Assembly: GCA_009377525.1 (NCBI GenBank)
Contig: WHTW01000017.1
Span: 1-64,000, forward strand
DNA length: 64,000 nucleotides
Direction: 5' to 3'
Source of the DNA: Rhodospirillales bacterium
Lineage (GTDB): Bacteria > Pseudomonadota > Alphaproteobacteria > Reyranellales > Reyranellaceae
The translations under genes were made by a program, and so were the position numbers. Below are positions 25,055 through 34,521 of the stretch, in pieces (position 1 is the first letter of the stretch; the number at the start of each line of letters is the position of its first letter). The notes beneath the pieces were generated by a model. That model made no database searches and was not told the origin of the DNA. It was given only the letters and a program-made list of their open reading frames with translations.

Positions 25055-26626
25055 ATGCCTGCTTCAATCACGCTCTCCAATCTCGCCTGGTCGACGCCTG
25101 ACGGCCGGCCCGTCCTCTCCAATCTCGATCTCAGCTTCGGCAGCGAACGTACCGGCCTCGTCGGACGCAACGGCGTGGGCAAGAGTACGCTGCTGCGCCT
25201 CATCGCCGGCGACCTTCCGGCGCAGTCGGGCGAGGTGTCGATCACGGGCACGCTCGGCATGCTGCGCCAGACCGTGCAGGCCGATCCGCACCACACGGTG
25301 GCCGACCTGCTCGGCGCGAGCGAGGCGCTCGCCTTGCTTGAACGCGCCGACCGTGGCGATGCCGATGCCGAGGAGCTTGCGCACGCCGACTGGACGCTCG
25401 AGAGCCGGATGATGGCCGCCCTCGGCCGGCTCGGCCTGCAGGCGGAACCTGAGACGCCGTTGTCGACGTTGTCAGGCGGGCAACGCACGCGAATGGGGCT
25501 GGCGGCGCTGGTCTTCAGCGAGCCCGACTTCATCCTGCTGGACGAGCCGACCAACAATCTCGACCGTGACGGACGACGGGCGGTCATCGACCTCCTGGCC
25601 GACTGGCGCACTGGCGCGATCGTCGTCAGCCATGACCGCGAGCTGCTCGAGACGCTCGACGCGATCGTCGAGCTGAGCGGGCTCGGCGCCACGCGGTACG
25701 GCGGCAATTTCAGCCACTACCGCGAGCGCAAGGCACTCGAGCTGGCGGCGGTGCGGCACGACCTCGTCGACGCCGAGAGGCGCGTGGCCGAGGTCGCCGA
25801 GCGCGCGCAGGCGACGGCCGAACGGAAGACGCGCAAGGATCGCGCCGGCCAAAGAAAGCGCGCCAAAGGCGACATCCCGCGCATCCAGCTGAACACGCTC
25901 AGGAACCGCAGCGAGGCCACCAGCGCCAGCAATGCCCGGCTGGCCGACCGACGCCGCGCGCAGGCGCTCGACGATGCCGCGGCAGCCCGCGAGCGCATCG
26001 AAGTCCTGCAGCCGTTGACGGTGGTCGTGCCGTCGACGGGACTGCCGGCCGGCAGGACGGTCCTGAAGATCGATACGGCAAGCGCCGGCTACGACGACCG
26101 GTCGGTGATCCGCGACCTCTCTTTCACCATCACCGGCCCGGAACGCATCGCCGTCACCGGGCCGAACGGTTCTGGCAAGACGACCCTGCTCGCGCTCGTC
26201 ACCGGGCGCCTGACGCCGTGGACGGGAACGGTGCGCCTGATGGCCGACTGGGCCATGCTCGACCAGCAGGTCGGCCTGCTCGATCCGTCGACGTCGATCC
26301 GCGACAACTTCCGGCGTCTGAACCCTGAGGCTGACGAGAATGCCTGCCGCGCCGGCCTCGCCCGCTTCATGTTTCGGGCCGACGCCGCGCTGCAGGTCGT
26401 GGGAAGCCTGAGCGGCGGGCAATTGTTGCGCGCGGCCCTCGCCTGCGTCCTCGGCGTGGCGCCGCCGCAGCTCCTGATCCTCGATGAGCCGACCAACAAT
26501 CTGGACCTTGAATCGATCGAGGCGGTCGAGGCGGGACTGCGCGCCTATGATGGGGCCCTCCTCGTGATCAGTCACGACGAGGCCTTCCTGGAGGCCATCG
26601 GCATTTCGCGCCGCCTCGACTTATGA
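25055..26626 (+). CDS. ABC-F family ATPase (duplicated ATP-binding domains)
   Basis: 523 residues with two ABC domains. The first has GRNGVGKST, LSGGQRTRMG and LLDEPTNNLD; the second has GPNGSGKTT, LSGGQLLRA and LILDEPTNNLD. They are joined by a charged linker (about 225-330, rich in Arg/Lys: ERKTRKDRAGQRKR). No membrane segments, so it is a soluble translation or ribosome-associated factor (Uup/YheS type) rather than a transporter. ATG 25055 is chosen over an upstream in-frame ATG because the domain begins there. Confidence 0.9.
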   Translation: MPASITLSNLAWSTPDGRPVLSNLDLSFGSERTGLVGRNGVGKSTLLRLIAGDLPAQSGEVSITGTLGMLRQTVQADPHHTVADLLGASEALALLERADRGDADAEELAHADWTLESRMMAALGRLGLQAEPETPLSTLSGGQRTRMGLAALVFSEPDFILLDEPTNNLDRDGRRAVIDLLADWRTGAIVVSHDRELLETLDAIVELSGLGATRYGGNFSHYRERKALELAAVRHDLVDAERRVAEVAERAQATAERKTRKDRAGQRKRAKGDIPRIQLNTLRNRSEATSASNARLADRRRAQALDDAAAARERIEVLQPLTVVVPSTGLPAGRTVLKIDTASAGYDDRSVIRDLSFTITGPERIAVTGPNGSGKTTLLALVTGRLTPWTGTVRLMADWAMLDQQVGLLDPSTSIRDNFRRLNPEADENACRAGLARFMFRADAALQVVGSLSGGQLLRAALACVLGVAPPQLLILDEPTNNLDLESIEAVEAGLRAYDGALLVISHDEAFLEAIGISRRLDL

Positions 26627-26633
26627 CTAACGA

Positions 26634-26930
26634 CTACCTGACGGGCAGCACCGAATTGCCGACGTTCTCAGCTCCCAGGGCGGCACGAACCCGGCAGCGC
26701 GACAAGGCGCCGGCGCCAGGCATGGATGGCCGGGAATTGCGCCTCGATATCGAACCCGGTCTCGGCTGCCGGCTCGGGCGTCATCAAGAACCGGTGCGGC
26801 GCATAGCTGCCGTTGAATTTGTGATTGTCGAACAGCTCCAGCGCAAGGCCTCGAAGCGCTGGTCATGGTCGGGAGCGAACTTGCCGATGGCGCGAGGGAG
26901 CCCTCCAGGAAGAAGGCTGACCTGGCACGC
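26634..26930 (-). pseudogene. Decayed glutathione S-transferase-like remnant
   Basis: Leftward, short stretches in three frames resemble GST C-terminal sequence: GKFAPDHDQRFEAL, then LELFDNHKFNGSYAPHRFLM, then FDIEAQFPAIHAWRRRLVALPG, and a final GNSVLPVR before TAG. Stops and shifts separate them and no start is visible. A few hundred bases of an old gene that no longer encodes a protein. The family call rests on short motifs. It fills most of the gap between the ABC-F and sodC genes. Confidence 0.5.
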
Positions 26931-26946
26931 CCTGGGCGCTGTCGCG

Positions 26947-27462
26947 CTACTCGCTAACGACGCCGCAGATGATCCTGTCGCCGGCATTGCCGGCGGGATC
27001 GCTCTTGTAGTCGTCGGCGCCGGCATGGATGACGATCGCCGAGCCGTCGGCATCGAACAGCGAGTTGGGCTGGCCCTTGGCCAGCGAGATCATCGGATTG
27101 GCGATCTCGATGACAAGTTCGCCGTTGGCCGGAATGTGCAGGTTCGGCATGTCGCCGGCATGGGCGCCCTCCTTGGCTTCCATGCCGTGCTTGTGGTTGG
27201 CGGGATTGAAATGCGGCCCCGCGCTGGTGAACGGCGGCTCGCACTTGCCAACCGCGTGGATATGGAAGGCGCGCTCGCCCGGTGGCGCCCCCTTCAGCGC
27301 CATCTTCAGGAGAACGCCGTGCGGGGTCTGAATCAACTGGACCTGACCGACCTCCTTGCCTCGGGCATCCTTCAATGCCGCCTTGGCAGTCTGCGCATGG
27401 GCGGGAAGCGACATCAGGCAGCCCATCATGAGGACTGCGCAGAACCATCGGACTGACGGCAT
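26947..27462 (-). CDS. sodC: Copper/zinc superoxide dismutase
   Basis: 171 residues, Sec signal peptide (about 1-22, cut after AHA). Copper ligands are in FHIHAVGKC and the zinc loop in GPHFNPANHKHG; the disulfide pair is C of GKC and C of IICG. Periplasmic removal of superoxide. ATG 27462 is chosen for the GGAGG 6 nt upstream; ATG 27474 is possible. Confidence 0.93.
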   Translation of the reverse strand: MPSVRWFCAVLMMGCLMSLPAHAQTAKAALKDARGKEVGQVQLIQTPHGVLLKMALKGAPPGERAFHIHAVGKCEPPFTSAGPHFNPANHKHGMEAKEGAHAGDMPNLHIPANGELVIEIANPMISLAKGQPNSLFDADGSAIVIHAGADDYKSDPAGNAGDRIICGVVSE

Positions 27463-27570
27463 CAAGACCTCCATGTGATCGCAACGGCTCGATTCATAAG
27501 CCATGAACGCCCGGGCCTGGATGCCGTTGCCAACATAGCGGGGCGACAGCTGTGAAGGCTTCTGCCGGCT

Positions 27571-28215
27571 TCAAGCACTGGCTTCCTCTTCCACCGTGGA
27601 GCGGCCGAAGCGCCTCTGGAACAGGCTCATTACCATGAAGCCCGCCTGCAGCGGAATGCCGAACAGCACGATGCCGATGGCGAACAGCACCAGCCGGTCG
27701 TCGAAGCTGGGGAGCTGCTCGGCCTGGCGCAGGATGACCGTGATGCCCTCGGTGACGCCGATCGCCGCGCCGACGCTCGACGACATCACCATCACGAGGA
27801 ACGCGCGGGTGAGGTTGGGGAAGAACAGCAGCGCACCCTGCGTCGCTCCGGCGCGCAGGTGCCGGATGCTGTCGACACCGGCATCGGCAACGTAGGCCGC
27901 CGAATAGGGCACGAGCGACAGCGCCACCGTCATGACGCCCGACAACGCAAAAGGCGTACCGAACAGGGTGGCGTTGCGCGGGATGGCGTTCAGCAGGAAG
28001 AACATGACGACGAAGGTCGGCGCCGCGCGCATCAGGGCGATGATCGAGACCGCGATGGCCGCTGCCACGCCACCGCTCAGCCGGCCCGCCGCCAGCAGCA
28101 GGCCGAGCGCCAGGCCGATGACGAGGGCGATGGCGGCGATCTGGAAGTTGATCGCCATGCCGGCCAGGAACTTCGGCAGGAAGTCGCCCGACAGGAGCTC
28201 CATCAGCTCGTTCAT
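27571..28215 (-). CDS. Polar amino acid ABC transporter permease
   Basis: 214 residues, BPD_transp_1 permease of the HisM/GlnP type: about 5 membrane helices, the conserved RAAPTFVVMFF near residue 63 and the EAA loop around GATQGALLFFPNLTRAF. It forms the channel with the preceding fused permease; start overlaps that gene's stop (ATGA). No ATPase gene is adjacent. Confidence 0.85.
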   Translation of the reverse strand: MNELMELLSGDFLPKFLAGMAINFQIAAIALVIGLALGLLLAAGRLSGGVAAAIAVSIIALMRAAPTFVVMFFLLNAIPRNATLFGTPFALSGVMTVALSLVPYSAAYVADAGVDSIRHLRAGATQGALLFFPNLTRAFLVMVMSSSVGAAIGVTEGITVILRQAEQLPSFDDRLVLFAIGIVLFGIPLQAGFMVMSLFQRRFGRSTVEEEASA

Positions 28216-29849
28216 GCCGCAGCCTGCCGATGCTCGAGGATCTGCTTGAGCTTGCCGCACAGCCAGACCACGACCAGCACCACGGCGGTGTAGAAGATCA
28301 GCAGGATGCTGTAGGTCGTCACCCGGCCGCTCGAGAACGAGGTGATGTCGGTGAGCGAGCTCAGGAGCTCGGGCGCGCCGATGAAGCTCGCGACCGGCGT
28401 GCCCTTGGCGGCGTTGATCAGGAAGGCCACGATCTGCGTCGCCGCGCGGCTGAGCGCGCGGCCGAACAGCCCGCTTTGCATGCCTTCGGCGCGCAGGCTC
28501 CACATCGCTTCGCCGATCGCCTGGCCGGCATTGCTGCCGTTGGCCAGCCCCAGGGCGGCGATGGCCGCGCCCAGCACCGTCGCGGTCGACAGCGCGAACA
28601 GGCCATGGGCGATGGTCGCGGCGATCACCAGGGTCAGCACGATGGGCGAGGACTGCAGCGCCACCGTGAACAGGCGCGCCGGCCAGCGCAGCAGAAACGA
28701 GCGCGAGCCCATGGCCGCGCCCAGCACGAGCGCGAAGGCCAGGGTCGCGGCGAGCGCACCGGCGATCAGGACCAGCGAGTAGACGACGCCGTCCTTGAAC
28801 AGCGACCAGGCCGGCGCCGTCTTGAGCATCGGCAAAGCGAGATCGATGCCGGTGCAGGCATCGACCCAGCGCTCGAAGCGGGTCACGTCAGGCGCGAAGC
28901 TGGTCGGCTGGAGCGCTATGTTGAGCGGCGGCAGGATGCAGCTGGGGTTGGTGGAGCCGGCATCGGTGTTGCACTCGGGCGTGCGCCAGACCTCCTGCTG
29001 CTGGCGAAGGAAGCCCAGCCGGATGCTATGCAGGCGGCCGATGTCGATGAACAGGCCGTCGCGATGGAAGACCTGGGTAATCAGCTCGAGAGCGCGCGCG
29101 AGCTCGGCGCTGCCCTGGCGCGCCACCGCCATTCCCCACGGCACCTGGGCGAAGCCGAACTTCTGGAAGTAGCGGGCGTTGAAGTCCGCGTCGGCGAAGT
29201 ACTTGGCGAAGAAGCTGTCGTCCTGGGCGGCCAGCGTGCAGGTCTGGTCTTTCAGCCGGTCGGGCAGCACGCCGGCCTCGTCGAACAGCATCAGGCGGGC
29301 GCCCTGTGACACCAGCTCGGCGTTCGAGCCGTTGCCGACGGTGACGCACACGGTGCGGCCGGGCAGGTCGAGCATGCTGGCCACGGGAAGCTCGCGCGGA
29401 CCGACGACGGTCGTCTCCGACCGGTAGTAATGCGGGCGGATGAAGCGCACCTGGCCGTCGCGCTGGGTGTTGTGGCCCATCGTGGCGATGATGAGGTCGA
29501 TGCGGTCCTCGGCCAGCAGCGGGATGCGGGTGGCGGCGTTGACGCGCACGAAGTCGACATCGACGCCCAGCATGCGGCCGATCGCCAGCGCCACGTCGAC
29601 CTCGTAGCCCTCTCGCCTGTCGCCCTTGCGTTCGGCAAACAGCGGATAGTAGTCGCGCACGCCGATGCGGATCTTCTTGGCGCACAGGATCTTGATCAGC
29701 CGGTCGACATCGGGCTGCGTGCAGGCTGCCGGCACCTCGGCGCGCGCTTGGCTGAGCAGCTCGGCCAGGGCGGCATCGGGTGGTTCGGCGTGAGCGGGGG
29801 AGAAAGCGAACAAAGCTGCGAACACCGCGACCACGCGGAACAGCCTCAC
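28212..29849 (-). CDS. Fused periplasmic binding protein and permease of an amino acid ABC transporter
   Basis: 545 residues. Signal peptide about 1-20 (ending AHA). Solute-binding domain family 3, about 30-280 (KIRIGVRDYYPLFAERKGDRREGYEVDVALAIGRML). Then about 340-540 a BPD_transp_1 permease with about 5 helices and the RxxPIVL and GTPVASFIGAPELLS motifs. Such SBP-permease fusions occur in some amino acid importers. The GTG start 29849 overlaps a dispersed repeat and has only a weak ribosome site, so it is uncertain. The downstream permease is translationally coupled; no ATP-binding gene is adjacent. Confidence 0.85.
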   Translation of the reverse strand: MRLFRVVAVFAALFAFSPAHAEPPDAALAELLSQARAEVPAACTQPDVDRLIKILCAKKIRIGVRDYYPLFAERKGDRREGYEVDVALAIGRMLGVDVDFVRVNAATRIPLLAEDRIDLIIATMGHNTQRDGQVRFIRPHYYRSETTVVGPRELPVASMLDLPGRTVCVTVGNGSNAELVSQGARLMLFDEAGVLPDRLKDQTCTLAAQDDSFFAKYFADADFNARYFQKFGFAQVPWGMAVARQGSAELARALELITQVFHRDGLFIDIGRLHSIRLGFLRQQQEVWRTPECNTDAGSTNPSCILPPLNIALQPTSFAPDVTRFERWVDACTGIDLALPMLKTAPAWSLFKDGVVYSLVLIAGALAATLAFALVLGAAMGSRSFLLRWPARLFTVALQSSPIVLTLVIAATIAHGLFALSTATVLGAAIAALGLANGSNAGQAIGEAMWSLRAEGMQSGLFGRALSRAATQIVAFLINAAKGTPVASFIGAPELLSSLTDITSFSSGRVTTYSILLIFYTAVVLVVVWLCGKLKQILEHRQAAA

Positions 29850-29955
29850 CCTGAGGAGCACGCCGAAGGCGTGCGTCTCGAAGGGTGGGAACGAGCACCT
29901 TGTCTGTTGCCCATCCTTCGAGACGCATCGCTTCGCGATGCTCCTCAGGATGAGG
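29845..29955. repeat. CCTGAGGAGC...GTCTCGAAGG-type dispersed repeat
   Basis: Left part has CCCTGAGGAGCACGCCGAAG and GTCTCGAAGG. The right part is the inverse (CCTTCGAGACGCATCG and GCTCCTCAGGATGAGG). Similar repeats are familiar from Bradyrhizobium and related alphaproteobacteria. It lies upstream of the fused permease and abuts the end of the methyltransferase gene. Confidence 0.7.
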
Positions 29956-29965
29956 TGTGCGCGCA

Positions 29966-30682
29966 TCAACTCACAGCCCCATGTCGTGCGATCTCGACGA
30001 TGTGCATCTCGCCGAACGCGTAGGGTCCGTAGCGGTGGATGGTGCGGCCGTCCTGGGCGGCGAGCACGCTCGCGGTCATGCGCGAAAGCTTGTCGTCGGG
30101 AATGTAGACCAGGGTGGTGAGCGCCATGCTGAGTGCCAGGCCGTGCCTGGCCAGGAGCTCGCGCGAGCAGTCGAGGTCGACGAAGGCGTTGTGGGTGATG
30201 ATCGCGCGCCCATCGGCGGCCAGGTGCGCATCCAGCCCCTCGAGGAAGGGATCGAGCAGGACGCGGCCGTTGCTGCCGCCGGCGCTCCAGCTCGGCAGGC
30301 GGCCGGGCACATCGCTGCGCTCCATGGGAAAGTGCGGCAGGTTGGCCACGATCAGGTCGAAGCGGCGCCCGGCGACCGGCAGCCACATGTCGCCGAGGTA
30401 GAGCTCCGCCGTCTCGCCGTGGCCAAGCTCGGCCAGCAGCAGCATGCCCGAGGTGACAGCATCCTCTTCGATGTCGATGCCGCAGAGCGAGGCCGCGCCC
30501 AGCTCGCCCAGCGCCGCCAGCACGACGCCGCTGCCCGAACCGATCTCGAGCACCTTGCCGCCCCGCACCGTGGCAGACTTCGCCTGCAGCACCTGGATCA
30601 GGGCCGCGGTATACTCGCTCGGTCGCAAGGCCGCGAGCACCAGCTCGGCCTTGGCGTCCGGCACCAGTCTAGGCTTCGACAC
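29966..30682 (-). CDS. Class I SAM-dependent methyltransferase
   Basis: 238 residues. SAM motif I VLEIGSGSGVV near residue 45, acidic motif II CGIDIEEDAV, and motif IV NLPHFP resembling the NPPY of HemK/RsmC-like N-methyltransferases, so the target may be a protein glutamine or nucleic-acid base. GTG 30682 is chosen because GGGGGT lies 7 nt upstream; upstream sequence runs into an element copy. Confidence 0.8.
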   Translation of the reverse strand: MSKPRLVPDAKAELVLAALRPSEYTAALIQVLQAKSATVRGGKVLEIGSGSGVVLAALGELGAASLCGIDIEEDAVTSGMLLLAELGHGETAELYLGDMWLPVAGRRFDLIVANLPHFPMERSDVPGRLPSWSAGGSNGRVLLDPFLEGLDAHLAADGRAIITHNAFVDLDCSRELLARHGLALSMALTTLVYIPDDKLSRMTASVLAAQDGRTIHRYGPYAFGEMHIVEIARHGAVS

Positions 30683-30759
30683 GTCAGTTACCCCCAAAGC
30701 ACACACTTCCCGGGCACAGTCCCCACCAATGCCCTTCGGACGGACGGCAATCTCTCCTA

Positions 30760-30881
30760 GAGCATATTCCGTTCGGCTGGAATCAGCCGAACGGAATATG
30801 CCTGCTGCAACAACTAACCCCAGTGCGCGCATTCCCGATTTGATGGAACCGCTCGCGGTTCCATCAAATCGGGAATCGCTC
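30760..30881 (+). mobile_element. 122-bp double-hairpin TA-flanked element, copy 4
   Basis: TA at 30758-30759 and 30882-30883. Hairpin 1 arms GCATATTCCGTTCGGCTG and complement; hairpin 2 core GATTTGATGGAACCGC and complement. Its last base with the TA forms the TAG stop of the leftward cyclase gene. Confidence 0.88.
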
Positions 30882-32956
30882 TATGCCGTGACAAGCCGTT
30901 TGACTAACGTCGACGCAACCGGATCGTCGGGAAACTCCGCCAGTATCTCGCGGTAGCGGCGCGATGCCAAAGCGTAGTCTTCCTTGACCAGAGCCTCATA
31001 GGCGAGCCGCGTCAACTTGCACAGCCGCTGGGTCTCGGGACCGGGCTCCAGGCCGGGATCGTCGGCGCCGTAGACACCCATCAGCTCGTAGATCGGCACC
31101 TTGGCGCGCCGCCCCTTGACCGTGACGTCGTCGATCGGCCGCACGCACAGCCGCTCGCCCGCCTCCTTGAACACCGAATGGCTGATGAGGATGCGGGTAT
31201 GGAACTCCTTGTTGGTGCCCTCCAGGCGGGCCGCGACGTTCACGCCGTCACCCATCACGGTGTAGCTCATGCGCTCCTTGGAGCCGATGTTGCCCACCAG
31301 GACGGCATCGCTGTGAATGCCGATGCGGACGTTGAGCGGCTTCAGCTCCTCGGCGTGCCAACGCTCGTTCAGCGCATCCATGCCGCGCTGGATGCGCATC
31401 GCCGCCACGCACGACCGCCAGGCATGGTCGTCGAGCAGCGCCGGCGCGCCCCAGAAGGCCATCACGCCGTCGCCGATGAACTTGTCGATGGTGCCGTGCT
31501 CCTGGTTGACGGTCTTGGTCACCAGCTCGAGATAGGCCGACACGCGCAGCAGCAGCTCCTGCGACGGCACCTCCTCGGACATCGTCGAGAAGCCTTCGAG
31601 GTCGGAGAAGAAGATGGTGAGGAAGCGGCTATGGCCGCCCAGCTCCAGCTTCTGCTCCGAATGCAGGAGCTGCGTCACCAGGCCGATCGGCACGAAGGCG
31701 GAGAACGACTTGACCGCGGCGTCGAGCGTGTCGATCGCCTTGGACAGCACCGAGATCTCGCGGATCGGCGAATTCACCGACGGCAGGTGCTCGGTGCCCA
31801 GTTCCTGGATCTTGCCGACCTTGAAGGCGAGCTTCTCGAGCGGCGAGGAGACCACGCCGGTCAGGAAGAAGATGACGACGACCTGCAGGGCCATCGCCAT
31901 CAGGCCGAAAATAGCCAGCCGGATGTTGTTGGCCTGGAACCCGCTGGTGAAGTCGGCGAGCGGCGTGATGATGAAAAGCTGCCATTTCTTGCCGAACTCG
32001 GCCGGCATGGTCGCCAGACTCGCGACATAGTCCTTGCCGCCATGCGTGAAGGTGTATACGCCCTCGCTGCCGCGCGCGCGGGCGCTGTAGGCGAAAGCCG
32101 GCAGAGCATTGTCGAGCGCGGTGACGTGCAGCAGCTCGAGCTTGCCGGCCACGTTGGCGTAGGTCTTGGACAGGTCCGAAGCCGCGATCACCCGGCCCTG
32201 ATGGTCGAGCATGTAGCTCACCGTGCCGGGACTGATCTTGCGCTCGGCGAGATACTCGCCGAGCCCGGTCAGCGTCATGTCGATCGCCGCCACGCCCTGC
32301 AGCTTGCCACTTGAATAAAACGGCGCGGCCACCGTGAACCCGATCAGGCCCAATGTCGCAAAGACGTCGGGATCGGAGATCATCTCCGTGCGCGCCTCGG
32401 CGGCACTGCGGTACCATAGCCGGCTGCGCGGATCGTAGGCGGTGGGCTGTTCGCTCGAGCCCAGCTCCTTGAGGTCGGCGCCCAGATAAAGGAAATGGTC
32501 GAGAGTCCGCTCGCCTGCCTTGGGGACGATCCAGCGGTAGGCATAGCGCGAGCCCTTTGGCGGCAGCTTGTCCTGGACCTTCACTTCGGGGTCGATGCGG
32601 CGCGTCTGGCGGAAGCTGCCGTCTTGCAGGCCGACATAGGCGCTGACGATCTTGGGACTGTGCACCAGGATGGTCTGGAAATACTTGAAGCAGCGACTGG
32701 ACGCGTAGAAGTCGGGGAATTCGTCGCCGATCGCCGCGGCCGAGCGGGCCAGCGACTTGATGGGATTGAAGTCGTCCTGGATGTTGTCGATCGCCTCGTT
32801 GCGGAAGCGCTCGACCAGCTCCTGGGCATTGGCCCGGGCGATGCGGTCGTTCGAGATATATGTGACGGCGATGATGGTGAAGAAAACGGGGACGGTGAGC
32901 ACCACGAACGACGTCAGAATGCTGGGCTTGAGCCGCATATTGCGGAAGATGTTCAT
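30881..32956 (-). CDS. Class III adenylate/guanylate cyclase with CACHE sensor
   Basis: 691 residues. First membrane helix about 11-33; periplasmic double-CACHE-type sensor about 40-340 (DPRSRLWYRSA, VAAIDMTLTGLGEYL); second helix about 345-372; HAMP-like linker; cyclase domain about 435-625 with metal aspartates in FFSDLEGFSTM and FIGDGVMAFWGAP and the VMGDGVNVAARLE segment. It would turn ATP or GTP into a cyclic nucleotide in response to a small periplasmic ligand. The stop TAG is made at the junction with the 122-bp element. Confidence 0.9.
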   Translation of the reverse strand: MNIFRNMRLKPSILTSFVVLTVPVFFTIIAVTYISNDRIARANAQELVERFRNEAIDNIQDDFNPIKSLARSAAAIGDEFPDFYASSRCFKYFQTILVHSPKIVSAYVGLQDGSFRQTRRIDPEVKVQDKLPPKGSRYAYRWIVPKAGERTLDHFLYLGADLKELGSSEQPTAYDPRSRLWYRSAAEARTEMISDPDVFATLGLIGFTVAAPFYSSGKLQGVAAIDMTLTGLGEYLAERKISPGTVSYMLDHQGRVIAASDLSKTYANVAGKLELLHVTALDNALPAFAYSARARGSEGVYTFTHGGKDYVASLATMPAEFGKKWQLFIITPLADFTSGFQANNIRLAIFGLMAMALQVVVIFFLTGVVSSPLEKLAFKVGKIQELGTEHLPSVNSPIREISVLSKAIDTLDAAVKSFSAFVPIGLVTQLLHSEQKLELGGHSRFLTIFFSDLEGFSTMSEEVPSQELLLRVSAYLELVTKTVNQEHGTIDKFIGDGVMAFWGAPALLDDHAWRSCVAAMRIQRGMDALNERWHAEELKPLNVRIGIHSDAVLVGNIGSKERMSYTVMGDGVNVAARLEGTNKEFHTRILISHSVFKEAGERLCVRPIDDVTVKGRRAKVPIYELMGVYGADDPGLEPGPETQRLCKLTRLAYEALVKEDYALASRRYREILAEFPDDPVASTLVKRLVTA

Positions 32957-33052
32957 GGACCAGCCGTCATGGAGCGCAATGTCAGCAACTTTCAGGGGGA
33001 CCCCTGATCGTACCCCATCGAGCTTTCACCGTCCATGCAACGATCGCTCAAG

Positions 33053-34438
33053 CTACAGCGGCGGACGTCTCGCATGCCAGTCGGTGACCTGCTGGAAGGC
33101 ATGACCGGCGCCCAGAATCCCGGCCTCGTCGAAGGCGCGGCCGACGATCTGGAAGCCGACCGGAACGCCGTCGGCCGTCATGCCGCCCGGCAGGGTGAGC
33201 GTCGGATGGCCACTCATGTCGATGGGCGCGGTATAGCGCAGCCGGGAGGCGATGGTCTGAGGCGTGCGCGCCTTCATGGCTGCCAGCGACGGTGCGGCCA
33301 CCGCCATGGCCGGCAGCAGCAGCAGATCGATCGACGCGAGGAGCAGATCGATCTCGCCGGTCACACGCGCGCGCGTGAGCTGCAGGCGGCTGAGCTCAAG
33401 GCCTGAAAGACCGCGGCCAAGGTCGAGCAGGGCCGCGAACTCGGCGCCGTATTCGGCGCGCCGCGACGGAAATGTCGCCTCATGTGCCAGTGCCGCCTCG
33501 ACGCCGCACTGCGCCAGCCATTGCACCGCCGCCTCGTCGAGGTCCGGCAGCGTGACGTCGACCAGCTGCGCGCCCTGCCGCCGCAGCGCCGCCGACGCAC
33601 CGTCGAGCGCGCGTTGGCAGTCGGCATCGGCACCGATCAGGTTTTTGGGCACCCCTACCCGCTTGCCCTTCACCCCGGCGCCGGTCGCCGCGGCATAGTC
33701 CGGCACGGGTTGCGGCGCGGCGGTCGGATCGTCGGGATCGGCACCGGCGATGATGCCGAGGACAATGGCGGCATCCAGCGCGCTGCGGCACATCGGCCCG
33801 ACATGGTCGAGCGATTCGGCGAGCGGAAAGACTCCGGCGCGGCTGACGCGACCCCAGGTCGGCTTGAGGCCGCTGAGGCCATTCATCGTCGAGGGAAAGC
33901 GGATCGAGCCGCCGGTATCGGAGCCCAGCGAGGCAAAGCAGAGGCCCGCCGCGGTCGCCACGCCCGAGCCCGAGGAGGAGACACCGGTCCAGTAGACGGC
34001 GTTGAACGGGTTCACCGGCGGATCGACCGATGGATGATGCAAGCCGTAGGCGCCCTCGGTCATCTGCAGCTTGCCCAGGATCACCGCGCCCGCATGCTTC
34101 AGCCGGGTCACCACTGTCGCGTCCTTGGCCGGCACATGGCCGCGCCGGATCGCCATGCCAGCGGCGGTCGGCACGCCTTCGGTGTCGCAGAGATCCTTGA
34201 TCGCGATGGGAACGCCATGCAGAGGCCCGCGCGACTTGCCGGCAGCGGTTTCGGCATCGAGGCGCTTGGCGTCGGCCAGCGCGTGCTCAGGCGTGACGGT
34301 GGCGTAGCTCTTGAGCTTGGGATCGAGCTTGCCGATGCGATCGAGCATCGCCTCGGTCGCTTCGACCGACGAAAGCTTGCGCGCCCTCAGGCGCCGGGCG
34401 ACCTCGTCGAGCGACAGATAATGCAAGTCGTCCGGCAT
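33053..34438 (-). CDS. Amidase signature family enzyme
   Basis: 461 residues. Ser-cisSer-Lys triad: Lys in IAIKDLCDT (about 80), cis-Ser in SSSGSGVATA, nucleophile Ser in GSDTGGSIRFP. Near the length of GatA but without the gatCAB neighbours, so a general amidase. ATG 34438 lies 17 nt from a palindromic repeat upstream. Confidence 0.9.
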   Translation of the reverse strand: MPDDLHYLSLDEVARRLRARKLSSVEATEAMLDRIGKLDPKLKSYATVTPEHALADAKRLDAETAAGKSRGPLHGVPIAIKDLCDTEGVPTAAGMAIRRGHVPAKDATVVTRLKHAGAVILGKLQMTEGAYGLHHPSVDPPVNPFNAVYWTGVSSSGSGVATAAGLCFASLGSDTGGSIRFPSTMNGLSGLKPTWGRVSRAGVFPLAESLDHVGPMCRSALDAAIVLGIIAGADPDDPTAAPQPVPDYAAATGAGVKGKRVGVPKNLIGADADCQRALDGASAALRRQGAQLVDVTLPDLDEAAVQWLAQCGVEAALAHEATFPSRRAEYGAEFAALLDLGRGLSGLELSRLQLTRARVTGEIDLLLASIDLLLLPAMAVAAPSLAAMKARTPQTIASRLRYTAPIDMSGHPTLTLPGGMTADGVPVGFQIVGRAFDEAGILGAGHAFQQVTDWHARRPPL

Positions 34439-34455
34439 AAGACTTCCCTCTTCAT

Positions 34456-34520
34456 CGGAGCGCGGACCTCCAGATCCGCATCATGAGTCATGAGCGGACC
34501 TGGAGGTCCGCGCTCCGAAG
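34456..34520. repeat. Palindromic repeat, ATGAGTCAT-centred (family II relative)
   Basis: Arms CGGAGCGCGGACCTCCA (34456-34472) and TGGAGGTCCGCGCTCCG (34501-34517) with imperfect inner pairing and the centre TCATGAGTCATGA. It lies between the start of the amidase gene and the end of a decayed GNAT gene. Confidence 0.7.
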
Positions 34521-34521
34521 A

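Noticed and set aside
29845-29955. The CCTGAGGAGC/GTCTCGAAGG repeat as a new element
   Set aside because: It is of a common alphaproteobacterial type. Only its overlap with the start of the permease fusion is of note.
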